NCBI RefSeq assembly: GCF_014050145.1
Contig: NZ_JACFYF010000004.1
Span: forward strand, 186,001 to 250,000
Direction of reading: 5' to 3'
From: Vibrio marinisediminis
GTDB lineage: Bacteria; Pseudomonadota; Gammaproteobacteria; Enterobacterales; Vibrionaceae
Length of the DNA: 64,000 bases
Shown: in pieces, positions 1 through 9,983 of the stretch
Position numbering within the stretch: position 1 is the stretch's first letter
Layout: the number at the start of each line of letters is the position of its first letter
The notes under the pieces: generated by a model
The model's input: only the letters and a program-made list of their open reading frames with translations
Told to the model about the DNA's origin: nothing
Databases searched by the model: none
Program-made: the position numbers and the translations under genes

Positions 1-1
1 C

Positions 2-514
2 GCGTTTGTTGCCTACTACATGCTGGGTATTAAGCAAAATATGGGCATGGCAACACTACTCGAAAAAACCGAAGGTGCGTTTTCGTCGATTGCTAATATC
101 TTGCTGATTATTGGTGCTGGTGGCGCATTTAATGGTGTCTTAAAAGCCAGTGGTCTGGCAGATGTCTTAGCCCAGCTTCTCTCTAATCTTGATATGCATC
201 CAATCCTATTGGCATGGCTAGTCGCCATCATTCTGCACGCTGCTGTCGGCTCGGCAACGGTTGCCATGATGGGCGCAACAGCCATTGTTGCACCAATGAT
301 GTCGCTCTACCCAGATGTTAGCCCTGAAATTATTACATTAGCGATCGGTTCTGGTGCGATTGGCTGCACCATCGTCACAGATTCTCTATTCTGGTTGGTG
401 AAGCAGTATTGCGGCGCCACCATGACTGAAACTTTTAAGTATTATACGACAGCAACATTCATAGCTTCATTCGTAGCCTTAGCAGGCACATTCCTTCTGT
501 CGTACGTGGTTTAA
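2..514 (+). CDS. dsdX: GntP-family permease, DsdX-like (C-terminal part)
   Basis: The reading frame is open from the window edge and ends at a stop at 512-514, so only about the last 170 residues are present. They are hydrophobic, with several membrane segments, and contain the GSATVAMMGATAIVAP stretch and the C-terminal TDSLFWLVKQY region typical of GntP/gluconate-type proton symporters. It lies 17 bp upstream of D-serine ammonia-lyase, the same order as dsdX-dsdA in enteric bacteria, so D-serine uptake is the likely role. The substrate is inferred from this neighbour; gluconate permeases share the fold. The 5' end and any dsdC regulator lie outside the window. Confidence 0.8.
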   Translation, partial: AFVAYYMLGIKQNMGMATLLEKTEGAFSSIANILLIIGAGGAFNGVLKASGLADVLAQLLSNLDMHPILLAWLVAIILHAAVGSATVAMMGATAIVAPMMSLYPDVSPEIITLAIGSGAIGCTIVTDSLFWLVKQYCGATMTETFKYYTTATFIASFVALAGTFLLSYVV

Positions 515-531
515 ACGAAGGTAACTAAAAA

Positions 532-1863
532 ATGACTACATTAGATATACAAAAACTGACGACTGATTTTCCACTAGTAAACAAGATGATTGCACTGGAA
601 GAAATCAGCTGGTTTAACCCAAACATCACTAGCTTGGAAGAGGCGTTACCTTATGTTGGTCTAGGAAAAAGCAATATTGAGGATGCGAGTCAGCGTTTAA
701 GCCGCTTTGCTCCGTACTTGGTGAAAGCTTTTCCTGAAACGGCAGCGACGAATGGCATTATCGAATCTGAAGTATTCGAGATCAGCAACATGAAAGCGAG
801 TCTAGAGCAGCAGTTTGGCACTCCAATCACTGGTCGTCTGATGCTTAAAAAAGATAGCCACCTGCCTATTTCTGGTTCCATCAAGGCTCGTGGTGGTATT
901 TATGAAGTATTAACGCACGCTGAGAAACTGGCCATAGAAGCGGGTTTGCTGACCCAATCAGATGATTACAGCAAACTGTTTAGTGAAGAGTTTAATCAGT
1001 TCTTTAGTCAATACAGCATTGCTGTGGGTTCTACCGGTAACCTAGGTATGTCAATTGGTATCATGAGCGCCAAACTGGGCTTTGCGGTATCGGTTCATAT
1101 GTCGGCTGATGCGCGTGAATGGAAGAAAAACAAACTGCGTTCTCATGGCGTTAATGTTGTGGAATACGAGCAAGATTACGGCGTAGCGGTAGAGCAGGGT
1201 CGTAAAGAAGCAGAAAAAGATCCAATGTGTTTCTTTATCGATGATGAAAATTCTCAAACGCTGTTCCTTGGTTACTCGGTTGCGGGCGAGCGCTTGAAAA
1301 AGCAGTTTGAAGAGCAAGGTATCTTAGTTGATGAGAACCACCCATTGTTTGTTTACTTACCTTGTGGTGTGGGTGGTGGTCCTGGTGGTGTCGCCTTTGG
1401 TTTGAAGATGGCGTTTGGTGATAACGTCCACTGTATCTTTGCTGAGCCAACTCATTCACCGTGTATGTTACTGGGCGTGCATACTGGCTTGCACGATGAA
1501 GTGTCTGTACAAGAAATTGGTATTGATAACATCACAGCAGCAGATGGCTTAGCGGTAGGTCGTGCATCAGGCTTTGTTGGTCGCGCAATGGAGCGCTTAC
1601 TTGATGGCTATTACACCATGACTGATGAAGCAATGTATCTGCAATTGGGTATCTTGAATCAGCAAGAAGGCATTAAGTTAGAGCCATCAGCACTGGCAGG
1701 TATGATGGGCGCGGTTGTGGTATCAAAAGATCAACCATACCAAGTGCGTATGCAGTTTGATGAGACGAAAATGCAAAACGCAACGCACTTAGTTTGGGCA
1801 ACGGGCGGCGGCATGGTGCCAGAACTAGAGATGAACTCTTACCTAGAGAAGTCAGGCATTTAA
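532..1863 (+). CDS. dsdA: D-serine ammonia-lyase (D-serine dehydratase)
   Basis: PLP-dependent enzyme that deaminates D-serine to pyruvate and ammonia in the cytoplasm. The 443-residue length matches the DsdA family. The PLP lysine is in SGSIKARGG at residue 118, and the glycine-rich phosphate cup is in the [10 protein letters not shown] segment. An SD-like AAGGTAA lies just before the ATG. It follows the DsdX-like permease by 17 bp, so the two should be one uptake-and-degradation transcript, closed by the hairpin at 1919. D-serine is toxic to many bacteria and also a carbon and nitrogen source, so the pair serves both detoxification and catabolism. Confidence 0.95.
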   Translation: MTTLDIQKLTTDFPLVNKMIALEEISWFNPNITSLEEALPYVGLGKSNIEDASQRLSRFAPYLVKAFPETAATNGIIESEVFEISNMKASLEQQFGTPITGRLMLKKDSHLPISGSIKARGGIYEVLTHAEKLAIEAGLLTQSDDYSKLFSEEFNQFFSQYSIAVGSTGNLGMSIGIMSAKLGFAVSVHMSADAREWKKNKLRSHGVNVVEYEQDYGVAVEQGRKEAEKDPMCFFIDDENSQTLFLGYSVAGERLKKQFEEQGILVDENHPLFVYLPCGVGGGPGGVAFGLKMAFGDNVHCIFAEPTHSPCMLLGVHTGLHDEVSVQEIGIDNITAADGLAVGRASGFVGRAMERLLDGYYTMTDEAMYLQLGILNQQEGIKLEPSALAGMMGAVVVSKDQPYQVRMQFDETKMQNATHLVWATGGGMVPELEMNSYLEKSGI

Positions 1864-1918
1864 TTGTTGGTGGCTTTCTTAAGTTAATTCATTGGGGAAA
1901 GCAAAACCTGCATGTGAT

Positions 1919-1950
1919 AAGGCGAGCCGCAAGGTTCGCCTTTTTGCTTT
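1919..1950 (+). terminator. Rho-independent terminator after dsdA
   Basis: AAGGCGAGCC and GGTTCGCCTT form a ten-pair stem with one G-U pair around a GCAA tetraloop, followed by a T-rich run. It lies about 55 bp after the dsdA stop. Confidence 0.85.
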
Positions 1951-1997
1951 TATCGAATTATTGTGGTGGCAGTTGTATGAGAGAGGCTATGAATACC

Positions 1998-4142
1998 TCA
2001 CACTTTGGCTAGTATTCGATCAGTTAGTTGGTGAACTGGCATAGGTTTGGCAAATAAATAGCCTTGACCAAAATTGCATTGGTGATCGTTTAGATAGTTA
2101 GACTGTGTAATAGTCTCAACCCCTTCAGCGACAACCTTAACCCCAAGAGCATGCGCCATTGATATTATGGCAGCGCAGAGCGCTCGGTCATTGGTCTCGT
2201 TTTCAATATCTGCAACAAAACAGCGATCAATTTTGAGACCGTCAATATTAAACTCTCGGAGATAACCTAAAGAGGAATACCCGGTACCAAAATCATCGAG
2301 CCATACCTGAATTCCCATCTCGCGAAGGCTATCTAGAGCCTGTTTCGCGCACTGTTTGTCTTTCATTAATGCTGTTTCAGTTACCTCCATATGCAAGCGA
2401 TGTGAAGGTAAACCGTACTGCGATAATTTCCGTGCAATCAACTCAGGGAGTGTTTGTCCATATAATTGCTTGGCTGATAAATTAATAGCAACGTGGAATG
2501 AGTCGGTCAGCGAAACATCCTGCCACGCGGCAATGTCTCGGCATACTTGATCAATTATCCAATCCCCTAGCGGAAGAATGATACCGGTGACTTCCGCAAT
2601 CGGGATGAATTTATCAGGAGAAATGCTCCCCTTGGTCGGGTGATGCCAACGTAAAAGGGCTTCTACGCCTATGATCTCTTGGGTTCGAAGATCAACTTGG
2701 GGTTGGTACCAAACTTCGAATTCAGAGAAGTTTGTTACCGCGAGGCGTAAATCTCGCTCAATTTCACTACGGCTAGAGACGACTTGTTCCATTTCCCAAG
2801 TGAAATGGCAGTGAGTCCCGCGACCACTTGCTTTGGCTTCATACATGGCAATGTCGGCACGTTTAACCAAGTCTTCGGGCGTCGCGCCAGCAAAAGGATA
2901 CATTGCAATACCAATGCTCGCGCCAATAATGACGGATTCATTTGGGCTAGGGAGAAATATCGAGCTGTTGAGATCGGTCAGTAATTGCTTGGCCAATTGA
3001 GAAGCAGCGTCAAAATTTCTTATATGAGGCAGGCATAGCAAAAATTCGTCACCGCCAATACGCGCGACGATACTATTTTCGAGTTCATCATAACTCGTGC
3101 TCGCGATACTCTTGTTTACTTGTCGGTTGATAATGGTTGCAACCTCGCAGAGCAACTCATCGCCAGCTTGGTGACCAAAGTTGTCGTTGATTTTTTTAAA
3201 CTCATCAAGATCGATGAATAAGATCGCAAAGGCGTCTTTTTCTGATTTTTTTGAATTAATTAACCGCTGTAAACAACGAATGAATTGTGTTCGGTTCGGC
3301 AACTGAGTTAAATGGTCGTTATATGCGAGAAACTCAATAGCATCAGTACGTTCTTTAAGGTTGGTATCCATTTCATTAAAGGCTAACGCGAGCTCACCCA
3401 ACTCATCGGAGCGTGAGATCGAATTGAGCTGCAAGTATTGCCCTTTACTAATACGTTCGGAGTGCTGTACCAGTGCTGAAATTGGTTTTATCAAAGTGTT
3501 GGCGAGCATGAGTGCAAAGACCAAACTAACCAAACACATAATTATCGCGATGATGACGATGAAGCTCGCATTTGATTGTTGACTAAGTTCATTGATGCCG
3601 AGAATGATGGACTTGTTTCGTTCAATATCAACGTATACAGTTTCTAGTGAATATTGGATAACTAAGCCACCAAGTAACTCATTATTAAAGATCAATGGGT
3701 TAGCAATGAGAAGATTGGTTTCATTTTGCTGAATATAGCGCTGTCTAAGTTCCAATGTGTACTTTTCAACATCGGGCATCTCAAGCGCTTGCCCATAGTG
3801 ATCGATAGATTGACCACCAGTCTGAAAGATCTTCCCCTGATTATCAAAAACTTGGATTTTTTGTATCAACGGATTTTTGAGGGCGGGTTTGAGCAATGAC
3901 TGGACACCTTCAAGATCAAAAAAATACATCGGATTAATCAGTGCTTCTGTAAGGTATGAGGTTGTTTGCTCCGCTTGACCCAAAGCGTGTTCAACAAATC
4001 GTTCTGACAAATTAGCCGATGATTTTGTGACCATTTCTTCGGCGTAGTGTTTAGACACAAGCCATTGTGATAGCGATAAAACGCCCAACGCCAAAAACAC
4101 CAGAAGTGTATTGCCAAAAACCAATTTAGCCTTAAGTTTCAT
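1998..4142 (-). CDS. Membrane HAMP-GGDEF-EAL cyclic-di-GMP enzyme
   Basis: A 714-residue inner-membrane protein for cyclic-di-GMP turnover. Membrane segments lie near residues 8-28 and 192-215, enclosing a periplasmic sensor of about 165 residues. A HAMP linker (about 215-265) follows, then a GGDEF domain with an intact GGDEF at 363-367 and an EAL domain with EALLRW from 494 and a DDFGTGYSSLGYL motif. Both active sites look complete, so it may be bifunctional. I see no RxxD inhibitory site just before GGDEF. It lies 20 bp downstream of a PhnD-type binding protein in the same operon, suggesting that the periplasmic protein feeds its sensor domain, much as NspS works with MbaA in Vibrio cholerae. 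Confidence 0.92.
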   Translation of the reverse strand: MKLKAKLVFGNTLLVFLALGVLSLSQWLVSKHYAEEMVTKSSANLSERFVEHALGQAEQTTSYLTEALINPMYFFDLEGVQSLLKPALKNPLIQKIQVFDNQGKIFQTGGQSIDHYGQALEMPDVEKYTLELRQRYIQQNETNLLIANPLIFNNELLGGLVIQYSLETVYVDIERNKSIILGINELSQQSNASFIVIIAIIMCLVSLVFALMLANTLIKPISALVQHSERISKGQYLQLNSISRSDELGELALAFNEMDTNLKERTDAIEFLAYNDHLTQLPNRTQFIRCLQRLINSKKSEKDAFAILFIDLDEFKKINDNFGHQAGDELLCEVATIINRQVNKSIASTSYDELENSIVARIGGDEFLLCLPHIRNFDAASQLAKQLLTDLNSSIFLPSPNESVIIGASIGIAMYPFAGATPEDLVKRADIAMYEAKASGRGTHCHFTWEMEQVVSSRSEIERDLRLAVTNFSEFEVWYQPQVDLRTQEIIGVEALLRWHHPTKGSISPDKFIPIAEVTGIILPLGDWIIDQVCRDIAAWQDVSLTDSFHVAINLSAKQLYGQTLPELIARKLSQYGLPSHRLHMEVTETALMKDKQCAKQALDSLREMGIQVWLDDFGTGYSSLGYLREFNIDGLKIDRCFVADIENETNDRALCAAIISMAHALGVKVVAEGVETITQSNYLNDHQCNFGQGYLFAKPMPVHQLTDRILAKV

Positions 4143-4162
4143 TATGTTGAGAATCTTCTAAA

Positions 4163-5125
4163 TTAGTTGACTAAATGACTGTTTAATAGCGTTTTCATTT
4201 CGCCAACACGATCAATACTTTGTTTGATACTTGGTGAAATGGCATCGAACTTTTTGGTTTTTTTATAAGCCGCAAGCGCCTGTTGTCCGGCTTTATTTTT
4301 ATGGGCAGACAAAAGAATCGTAATTAAATCATTTTTCAGCGTTAGTGGCATATCATGGCGAGCCAAGACAATCCCCCTTGGTATTGATTGGCTGGTATAA
4401 AAAATATTGAGCTCAGGTTTAATTCGGTCAGGAATTTCTTCTTGCCAATCTAAATTACTGAATGCCGATGCAGCAGTGATTTTTCTATGTACCCAGCTCA
4501 TCATATTGGTTTCTCCGCCTTTACGAGAAAACTCATCGGCGAAGATGTAGCCAATTTTGTCAGCGGGCGGCAACTCACGCAATGATGACAACTCATACAA
4601 TTCATATCCTTGTTGCAACAGTAATGCCGAAGGGATGATAAAGGCACTGGTTGAACCGCGGTCTTCAAATGCGATCACTTTTCCTTTTAAGTCTTCAAAA
4701 GATTGAATGTTGTTATCGGAATGGCTAAAGAAAACTGTGGAGTATTCAGCGACCCCGCTTTTCCAACGACGTGCCAGCATTTGAGCATCCACATCTTTCA
4801 CTAATTCATAGGCGGAAAAAGCAGTATCAGACAATAAGTCAACTTGCCCGTTTTGCAGCCAGTTGGCCATTTGCATCGTATCTTTTGCGACGGCTATCCG
4901 AGCTGAAGTGATGTTGTGATGCTCCAACTGACTGGCGAGATAGTCGGCAAAAGGTTGTGTTCTTTTGAAGGCTTTTTTTGGGTTTGAACTGATAACACCA
5001 ACCACTAAAGTATTTTCTCTCGCTGAAGGGTTCATTTCCTCTAAATCTGCGTATGTAGAGAATGATAGAGAGCACAGTAAGCTCCCCAATACTAGGGATT
5101 TAATTAATAGTAGAGGGCGGAACAT
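4163..5125 (-). CDS. PhnD-type periplasmic substrate-binding protein
   Basis: A 320-residue protein with an N-terminal signal peptide (hydrophobic core about 7-24, cleavage probably after STYA). The rest resembles the phosphate/phosphite/phosphonate-binding PhnD-like family: VVGVISSNPKKAF near the mature start, a GQVDLLSDTAFSAYEL segment and an IAFEDRGSTSAFIIP segment. No ABC permease or ATPase gene is near; the partner is the GGDEF-EAL gene 20 bp downstream. It is therefore more likely a sensory binding protein for cyclic-di-GMP signalling than a transporter subunit. The ligand cannot be told from sequence. Confidence 0.85.
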   Translation of the reverse strand: MFRPLLLIKSLVLGSLLCSLSFSTYADLEEMNPSARENTLVVGVISSNPKKAFKRTQPFADYLASQLEHHNITSARIAVAKDTMQMANWLQNGQVDLLSDTAFSAYELVKDVDAQMLARRWKSGVAEYSTVFFSHSDNNIQSFEDLKGKVIAFEDRGSTSAFIIPSALLLQQGYELYELSSLRELPPADKIGYIFADEFSRKGGETNMMSWVHRKITAASAFSNLDWQEEIPDRIKPELNIFYTSQSIPRGIVLARHDMPLTLKNDLITILLSAHKNKAGQQALAAYKKTKKFDAISPSIKQSIDRVGEMKTLLNSHLVN

Positions 5126-6121
5126 GAAGGCTTCCTAATTATTGTTGTCTAATTTGTAGGGAAGAAGGTGCTGGTCTTAAAACTGAGCACGGAGTTTATA
5201 TCAGACTAAATATCTCTATCAATATAATTTTGAAAATATTTGTTCGTTGAGTTTAATTATGGGTTAAATAGTGAAACTGTTTTTTATAAATTAATGAATT
5301 CGTATTGAAATTAGCATCTTAGAAACGAGGTATATGCGAGTGATATCCGAGTGGAGTGCAGTTTTAATGATAATGTTAATGGTAGCGGCAAGTTGATTTT
5401 GTATAGTGATATTTAGATTTTTTTGTTTATTTTGACAATGTCAAAATATTATCGCCTGGTCAGTTTTAACTGGTGGTTTAGATATGAAGTCTCTAGTTGA
5501 ATTATTCTGTTAGATAAAGCGATTTTGAGCAACGGATCTATGGGTGAATTGTTATTTAGATAGTTTGTTTTAAATTGGTGATGTTTGAAAATGTTGTAAA
5601 TGATATCTTTAATAATCATCAAGTTAAATTTTTAATGTACTTAGTTGCTCGTTGTTATTTGGGAAAAATAAAGTCTACTAGTCATAAAGAGGTAGGGGAG
5701 AGCATGTTTTTTATATTGAATATGCCATATATATTTCGTTAAACATTGTTAACATATAGACACGAAATTTGTTATTTGTTTTCATTGCCTCTTTTGAATT
5801 GATTTTCATTTGCATTTACTTTGATTCTTATTGTCTTCTATTGTTCATTAATATGAGTTTCTTTGTTTCCATTATGACGCCAATGCGAGTTATGAAAAAT
5901 AGCTTGTACTTCTAACTCCTTGTTTATGCGTGCTAAATTTCTTTATCCATATTGTTGATATGGTTGCTTGTCACAAATGATGCGAAGTTGTTAATCAGTG
6001 TGAATTTTTAACGATAGTAAGAGAAAGAAAAGTATCTAAAATAAAGTCCACCCCAAGAACATTAGATTGGATGCTTAGTAATAAATATTACAGGCTGTGT
6101 AAGTGGCAATAATAACTATTA
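5126..6121. other. AT-rich intergenic region, about 1 kb
   Basis: No convincing gene lies between the minus-strand PhnD-like gene and the plus-strand lactate permease. The stretch is strongly AT-rich, has many short A/T runs, and must hold two divergent promoters. A 53-codon open frame (5581-5742) has a poor ribosome site and no recognisable content. A purine-rich AGGTAGGGGAG at about 5690-5700 precedes an ATG that opens only a 12-codon frame. I found no clear operator, riboswitch or terminator here. Confidence 0.6.
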
Positions 6122-7717
6122 GTGAACAATGACATGTTAAATCTGATTATCTCTACAATACCTATTATCCTTTTAATTTGGATGATGACGAAAAAGAATG
6201 CTTTACCATCACATTTTGCTCTACCTATTACCGCATTCTTAGTCGGAATTATTCAACTATTTTATTTTGGTTCTGACTTTACCAATATTACGGCAAATAT
6301 TATCGCGGGCAGCTTATCTGCGATCACCCCAATCTCTATTATCGCTGGCGCTATTTTATTGAACCGTACTATAGCTCTGTCTGGCGCTGAAACGGTGATT
6401 CGACAATGGCTTGAAAGCATTAGTCGTAATCAAATCGCACAATTAATGATTATCGGCTGGGCGTTTGCCTTTATGATTGAAGGTGCATCTGGGTTTGGTA
6501 CGCCAGCTGCGATAGCCGCCCCTATATTAGTCGGGTTAGGTTTTCCTCCTCTACGAGTTGCGATGCTGGCATTAATTATGAATTCGGTACCCGTTTCATT
6601 TGGTGCTGTAGGTACACCGACCTGGTTTGGTTTTGGTGGATTGAATTTAGATGAGGCATCGCTTCTAACGATAGGTCAGTATTCCGCATTATTGCATACC
6701 GTGGCAGCCATCGTTATTCCAGTTATTGCGCTGAGCTTTGTTGTTGATTGGCGAGCGATTACACGTAATCTCATCTTTATTCAGCTCAGTATCTTTTCGT
6801 GTACGGTCCCTTATTTGTTGTTTGCTCAGTGGAACTATGAATTCCCCGCATTGGTCGGTGGGGCTATGGGTTTGTCGATTTCAATTCTACTGGCTAAGTT
6901 CAACATTGGTATGCAAAAACCTAGCGAAGAAAATCAAGAGCCAATTACCAAAGTGCCGTTTGGGCAAGTGCTTAAAGCAATGAGTCCAACCCTGTTGTTG
7001 ATTGCTATTTTAATTGTGACGCGAATTCAGCAGCTAGGTATTAAATCGCTACTTTTAGACTCAACACCGATGCTTAATTTTAACCTAGGTTGGTTTGGTG
7101 AGTTTAGTGTGAGTAATGCGTTGATCATTAAGTTTGCACACATTTTAGGTACTGAAACTAGCTGGGCATATAAAACCTTGTATGTACCTGCACTGATCCC
7201 ATTTGTGCTAGTTGTGATGATTTCAGCCGTTGTTTTTGGCATGTCTAGAGCTCAACTGACGCAGGTATTTACAGAGACAGGTAGCCGAATCAAAGTGCCG
7301 TTTATTGCGCTAATAGGTGCACTGATCATGGTTAAGTTGATGATGATGGGGGGAGAGAACTCCCCGATCATGACGACCGGACGAGCCTTCTCCGACCTAA
7401 CAGGGACCAACTGGCAATTCTTTGCGTCTTACCTAGGTGCGCTAGGTGCGTTCTTCTCTGGCTCTGCCACGGTATCTAACCTGACCTTTGGCGGCATTCA
7501 GCAGAGTATCGCGCATAACGTTGGTTTATCAGAACACCTTATCTTGGCGCTTCAGTCCGTTGGTGGCTCAATGGGTAATATGGTGTGTATTAATAACATC
7601 ATCGCAGTATCCACTATTTTGGGCATTTCAAACAAAGAAGGTTACATCATTAAACGCACGGTCATCCCAATGATTCTATATGGGGCGATTGTCGCTGTGG
7701 CAAGCCTTGCAATTTAA
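6122..7717 (+). CDS. lldP: L-lactate permease (LctP family)
   Basis: A 531-residue inner-membrane permease with about 12-14 hydrophobic segments that couples lactate (probably also glycolate) uptake to protons. Family features include the EGASGFGTPAAIAAPILVGLG loop and the GSATVSNLTFGG segment near the end. It is followed 108 bp later by lldEFG, so uptake and oxidation form one locus. The GTG at 6122 gives the longest frame; an ATG at 6134 is equally possible, since neither has a clear Shine-Dalgarno sequence. Confidence 0.93.
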   Translation: MNNDMLNLIISTIPIILLIWMMTKKNALPSHFALPITAFLVGIIQLFYFGSDFTNITANIIAGSLSAITPISIIAGAILLNRTIALSGAETVIRQWLESISRNQIAQLMIIGWAFAFMIEGASGFGTPAAIAAPILVGLGFPPLRVAMLALIMNSVPVSFGAVGTPTWFGFGGLNLDEASLLTIGQYSALLHTVAAIVIPVIALSFVVDWRAITRNLIFIQLSIFSCTVPYLLFAQWNYEFPALVGGAMGLSISILLAKFNIGMQKPSEENQEPITKVPFGQVLKAMSPTLLLIAILIVTRIQQLGIKSLLLDSTPMLNFNLGWFGEFSVSNALIIKFAHILGTETSWAYKTLYVPALIPFVLVVMISAVVFGMSRAQLTQVFTETGSRIKVPFIALIGALIMVKLMMMGGENSPIMTTGRAFSDLTGTNWQFFASYLGALGAFFSGSATVSNLTFGGIQQSIAHNVGLSEHLILALQSVGGSMGNMVCINNIIAVSTILGISNKEGYIIKRTVIPMILYGAIVAVASLAI

Positions 7718-7726
7718 TTTGTTGTC

Positions 7727-7773
7727 GCTCACTTGCCATCAAATCGCTTTGAAAATAAAGCGAGCGGGTGAGC
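7727..7773 (+). other. Nested hairpin in the lldP-lldE gap
   Basis: GCTCAC (7727-7732) pairs with GTGAGC (7768-7773), and inside it TCGCTTT (7744-7750) pairs with AAAGCGA (7757-7763). There is no T-run, so it is not a classical terminator. It may protect the 3' end of processed lldP mRNA or set the permease to enzyme ratio. Confidence 0.5.
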
Positions 7774-7825
7774 CAACTTCTACATTTAATACAGAAACAC
7801 TGTCCCTCTTAATTGGAGCAATATT

Positions 7826-8545
7826 ATGAAGGTTAACTTTTTTGTTACCTGTCTATGTGACACGGTAAAGGCAGATGTAGCGAAAAAAACGGTTCTTTTA
7901 CTAGAAGAACTTGGCTGCGAAATCATTTTTCCTAAGCAACAAGGCTGCTGTGGTCAACCTTCTCTTAATAGCGGTTACATTGAGCAAAGTAAGCCAGCCA
8001 TGAAAAATTTGATTATGGCGTTTGAAACAAACGATTTTCCAATTGTTACCCCGGCAGGTTCTTGCGCCGCATCAATCAAAAAGTACCCAGAATACTTGGC
8101 GGATGAACCAGAGTGGGCACAAAGAGCACAGAAAGTGGCTGACCGCTTATTTGAGTTGACTCAGTTTATTGTTAATCAGCTTGGCGTTAAAAATGTTGGT
8201 GCACGTTTGAAAGGACGCGCGGTTTACCACCCATCATGTAGTTTGATTCGCAAACTTGGCGTACGTGAAGAGCCTCTGATGTTACTCGCAAACGTGGAAG
8301 GTTTAGAGATGGTGCCGATTAAGAACCAAGAAACCTGTTGTGGTTTTGGTGGCACGTTCTCCGTCAAAATGTCAGAGATCTCTGGCGAAATGGTCAAAGA
8401 AAAAGTTCAACATATTAGCGCAGTAGAGCCGGAGTACCTGATTGGGGCAGACATCAGTTGCTTGATCAATATTGGCGGACGTATGACTCGCGAAGGTCAG
8501 CCCGTTAAGGTGATGCACATTGTCGATGTTCTGTTGAGCCGATAG
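7826..8545 (+). CDS. lldE: L-lactate utilisation protein LldE/LutA
   Basis: A 239-residue cysteine-rich subunit of the LldEFG (LutABC) L-lactate oxidising complex. It carries two CCG domains: CCGQP near residue 40 and CCGFGG near 170, the pattern of heterodisulfide-reductase-like and glycolate-oxidase iron-sulfur subunits. GGAGCA precedes the ATG at good distance. It is first in a tight lldE-lldF-lldG operon (gaps of about 11 bp). No lldD or dld gene is in the window, so this complex is probably the main lactate oxidase of the locus. Confidence 0.93.
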   Translation: MKVNFFVTCLCDTVKADVAKKTVLLLEELGCEIIFPKQQGCCGQPSLNSGYIEQSKPAMKNLIMAFETNDFPIVTPAGSCAASIKKYPEYLADEPEWAQRAQKVADRLFELTQFIVNQLGVKNVGARLKGRAVYHPSCSLIRKLGVREEPLMLLANVEGLEMVPIKNQETCCGFGGTFSVKMSEISGEMVKEKVQHISAVEPEYLIGADISCLINIGGRMTREGQPVKVMHIVDVLLSR

Positions 8546-8556
8546 GAGTTTAAGCC

Positions 8557-9972
8557 ATGTCTATGAAAACCAGCGATGTTAATTTCAAGCAACGAATTGA
8601 CGTACAAATGAAAGATGATTTCATGCGTAAATCAGTGGCGAATGCCCAAGAACGCATGTTCACTAATCGACAAATTGCCGCAGACAAACTTGGAAACTGG
8701 GAAGAGTGGCGTGAGATGGGTATGGATATCCGTAATCACGTATTAGAAAACCTAGATTATTATCTGCACCAACTCAGTGAGAAGGTGTTGGATAATGGCG
8801 GACATGTCTTTTTTGCCAAAACCGCTCAAGAAGCGACAGATTACGTAGAGCAAATCATTCAAGCAAAAAATGCTAAGAAGGTCGTTAAGTCGAAATCGAT
8901 GGTGACGGAAGAAATCGGTCTTAATCAGATGATTGAACGCAATAATTGCGAAGTGATCGAGACAGATTTAGGTGAGTATATTTTGCAAGTGGATGATTGC
9001 GATCCTCCGTCACACATTGTGGTTCCGGCACTGCATAAGAACAGAACACAGATTAAAGAGATCTTTAAAGATAAGCTGAATTATCAAGGCAGTAATGATC
9101 CTGAAGAGATGACGCGTTTCGTGCGCAATCATATTCGTCATGACTTTTTAGAAGCGGATATTGGTATTACTGGGTGTAACTTTGCAGTGGCAGAGTCGGG
9201 CACGGTCTCTTTAGTGACCAATGAAGGTAATGCCCGTTTAGCGACGAGTTTACCGAAAACCCATATTGCTGTAATGGGTATGGAGCGAATTGTTCCTACT
9301 TTTGAAGAGCTGGATATTGTGATCAGCTTACTGTGTCGCAGTGCTGTTGGCATTCCTCTGACGGGATATGTGACCGCATTAACTGGACCACGGGAAGATG
9401 AGCAGTGTGACGGACCTGAAGAGTTCCATTTAGTCATAGTTGATAATGGTCGCTCAGATATTTTAGGCTCCGAGTTTAAAGATATTCTGCGTTGTGTACG
9501 CTGCGCTGCGTGCGTAAACACCTGCCCAGCATACCGCCATATTGGTGGGCAATCATATGGCTCAATATACTCGGGTCCGATTGGTGCGGTGCTCTCTCCT
9601 CTGCTCGGTGGGTATGACGACTTTAAAGAGTTACCTTATGCGTGCAGCTTGTGTAAGGCTTGCCACGATGTGTGCCCAGTTAAAATTCCGCTGTCTGATT
9701 TGCTTATGAAGCATCGCGAGAAGATGGCTGAACAGCATATCACTCCGCTCAGTGAGCGCGTTGTTGTTAAAGGTTTTAACGTGCTAAACGCCACGCCTTT
9801 ATTATGGAATATGGGGGTTAAAGTGGGGGCAACGATGGCCAGTAAAATAATCAAAAACGGCAAAATGCCACTGAATGTAGGGGCGATTGGCAAGTGGGCA
9901 GAAACGCGTGATTTACCACAACCGGACGGGCAATCCTTCCGCAGTTGGTTTGAAACAAGAGACAAGAAATAG
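8557..9972 (+). CDS. lldF: L-lactate utilisation iron-sulfur protein LldF/LutB
   Basis: A 471-residue subunit of the LldEFG complex. The N-terminal two thirds form the LUD domain. Two ferredoxin-type 4Fe-4S clusters follow: [16 protein letters not shown] near residues 312-328 and [15 protein letters not shown] near 362-376. The C-terminal tail is the usual LutB extension. AGGAG lies upstream of the ATG; a second ATG at 8563 is possible. Electrons from lactate presumably pass through these clusters to the respiratory chain. Confidence 0.95.
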   Translation: MSMKTSDVNFKQRIDVQMKDDFMRKSVANAQERMFTNRQIAADKLGNWEEWREMGMDIRNHVLENLDYYLHQLSEKVLDNGGHVFFAKTAQEATDYVEQIIQAKNAKKVVKSKSMVTEEIGLNQMIERNNCEVIETDLGEYILQVDDCDPPSHIVVPALHKNRTQIKEIFKDKLNYQGSNDPEEMTRFVRNHIRHDFLEADIGITGCNFAVAESGTVSLVTNEGNARLATSLPKTHIAVMGMERIVPTFEELDIVISLLCRSAVGIPLTGYVTALTGPREDEQCDGPEEFHLVIVDNGRSDILGSEFKDILRCVRCAACVNTCPAYRHIGGQSYGSIYSGPIGAVLSPLLGGYDDFKELPYACSLCKACHDVCPVKIPLSDLLMKHREKMAEQHITPLSERVVVKGFNVLNATPLLWNMGVKVGATMASKIIKNGKMPLNVGAIGKWAETRDLPQPDGQSFRSWFETRDKK

Positions 9973-9983
9973 GAGCGATGGTT

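Noticed and set aside
5581-5742. 53-codon open frame in the long AT-rich gap
   Set aside because: No usable ribosome site, no recognisable content, and composition like the surrounding non-coding DNA.
7727-7773. lldP-lldE hairpin as a terminator
   Set aside because: No T-run follows and the downstream genes belong to the same pathway.
9138-9521. 127-codon antisense frame inside lldF
   Set aside because: Shadow of a strongly conserved iron-sulfur gene; no ribosome site.
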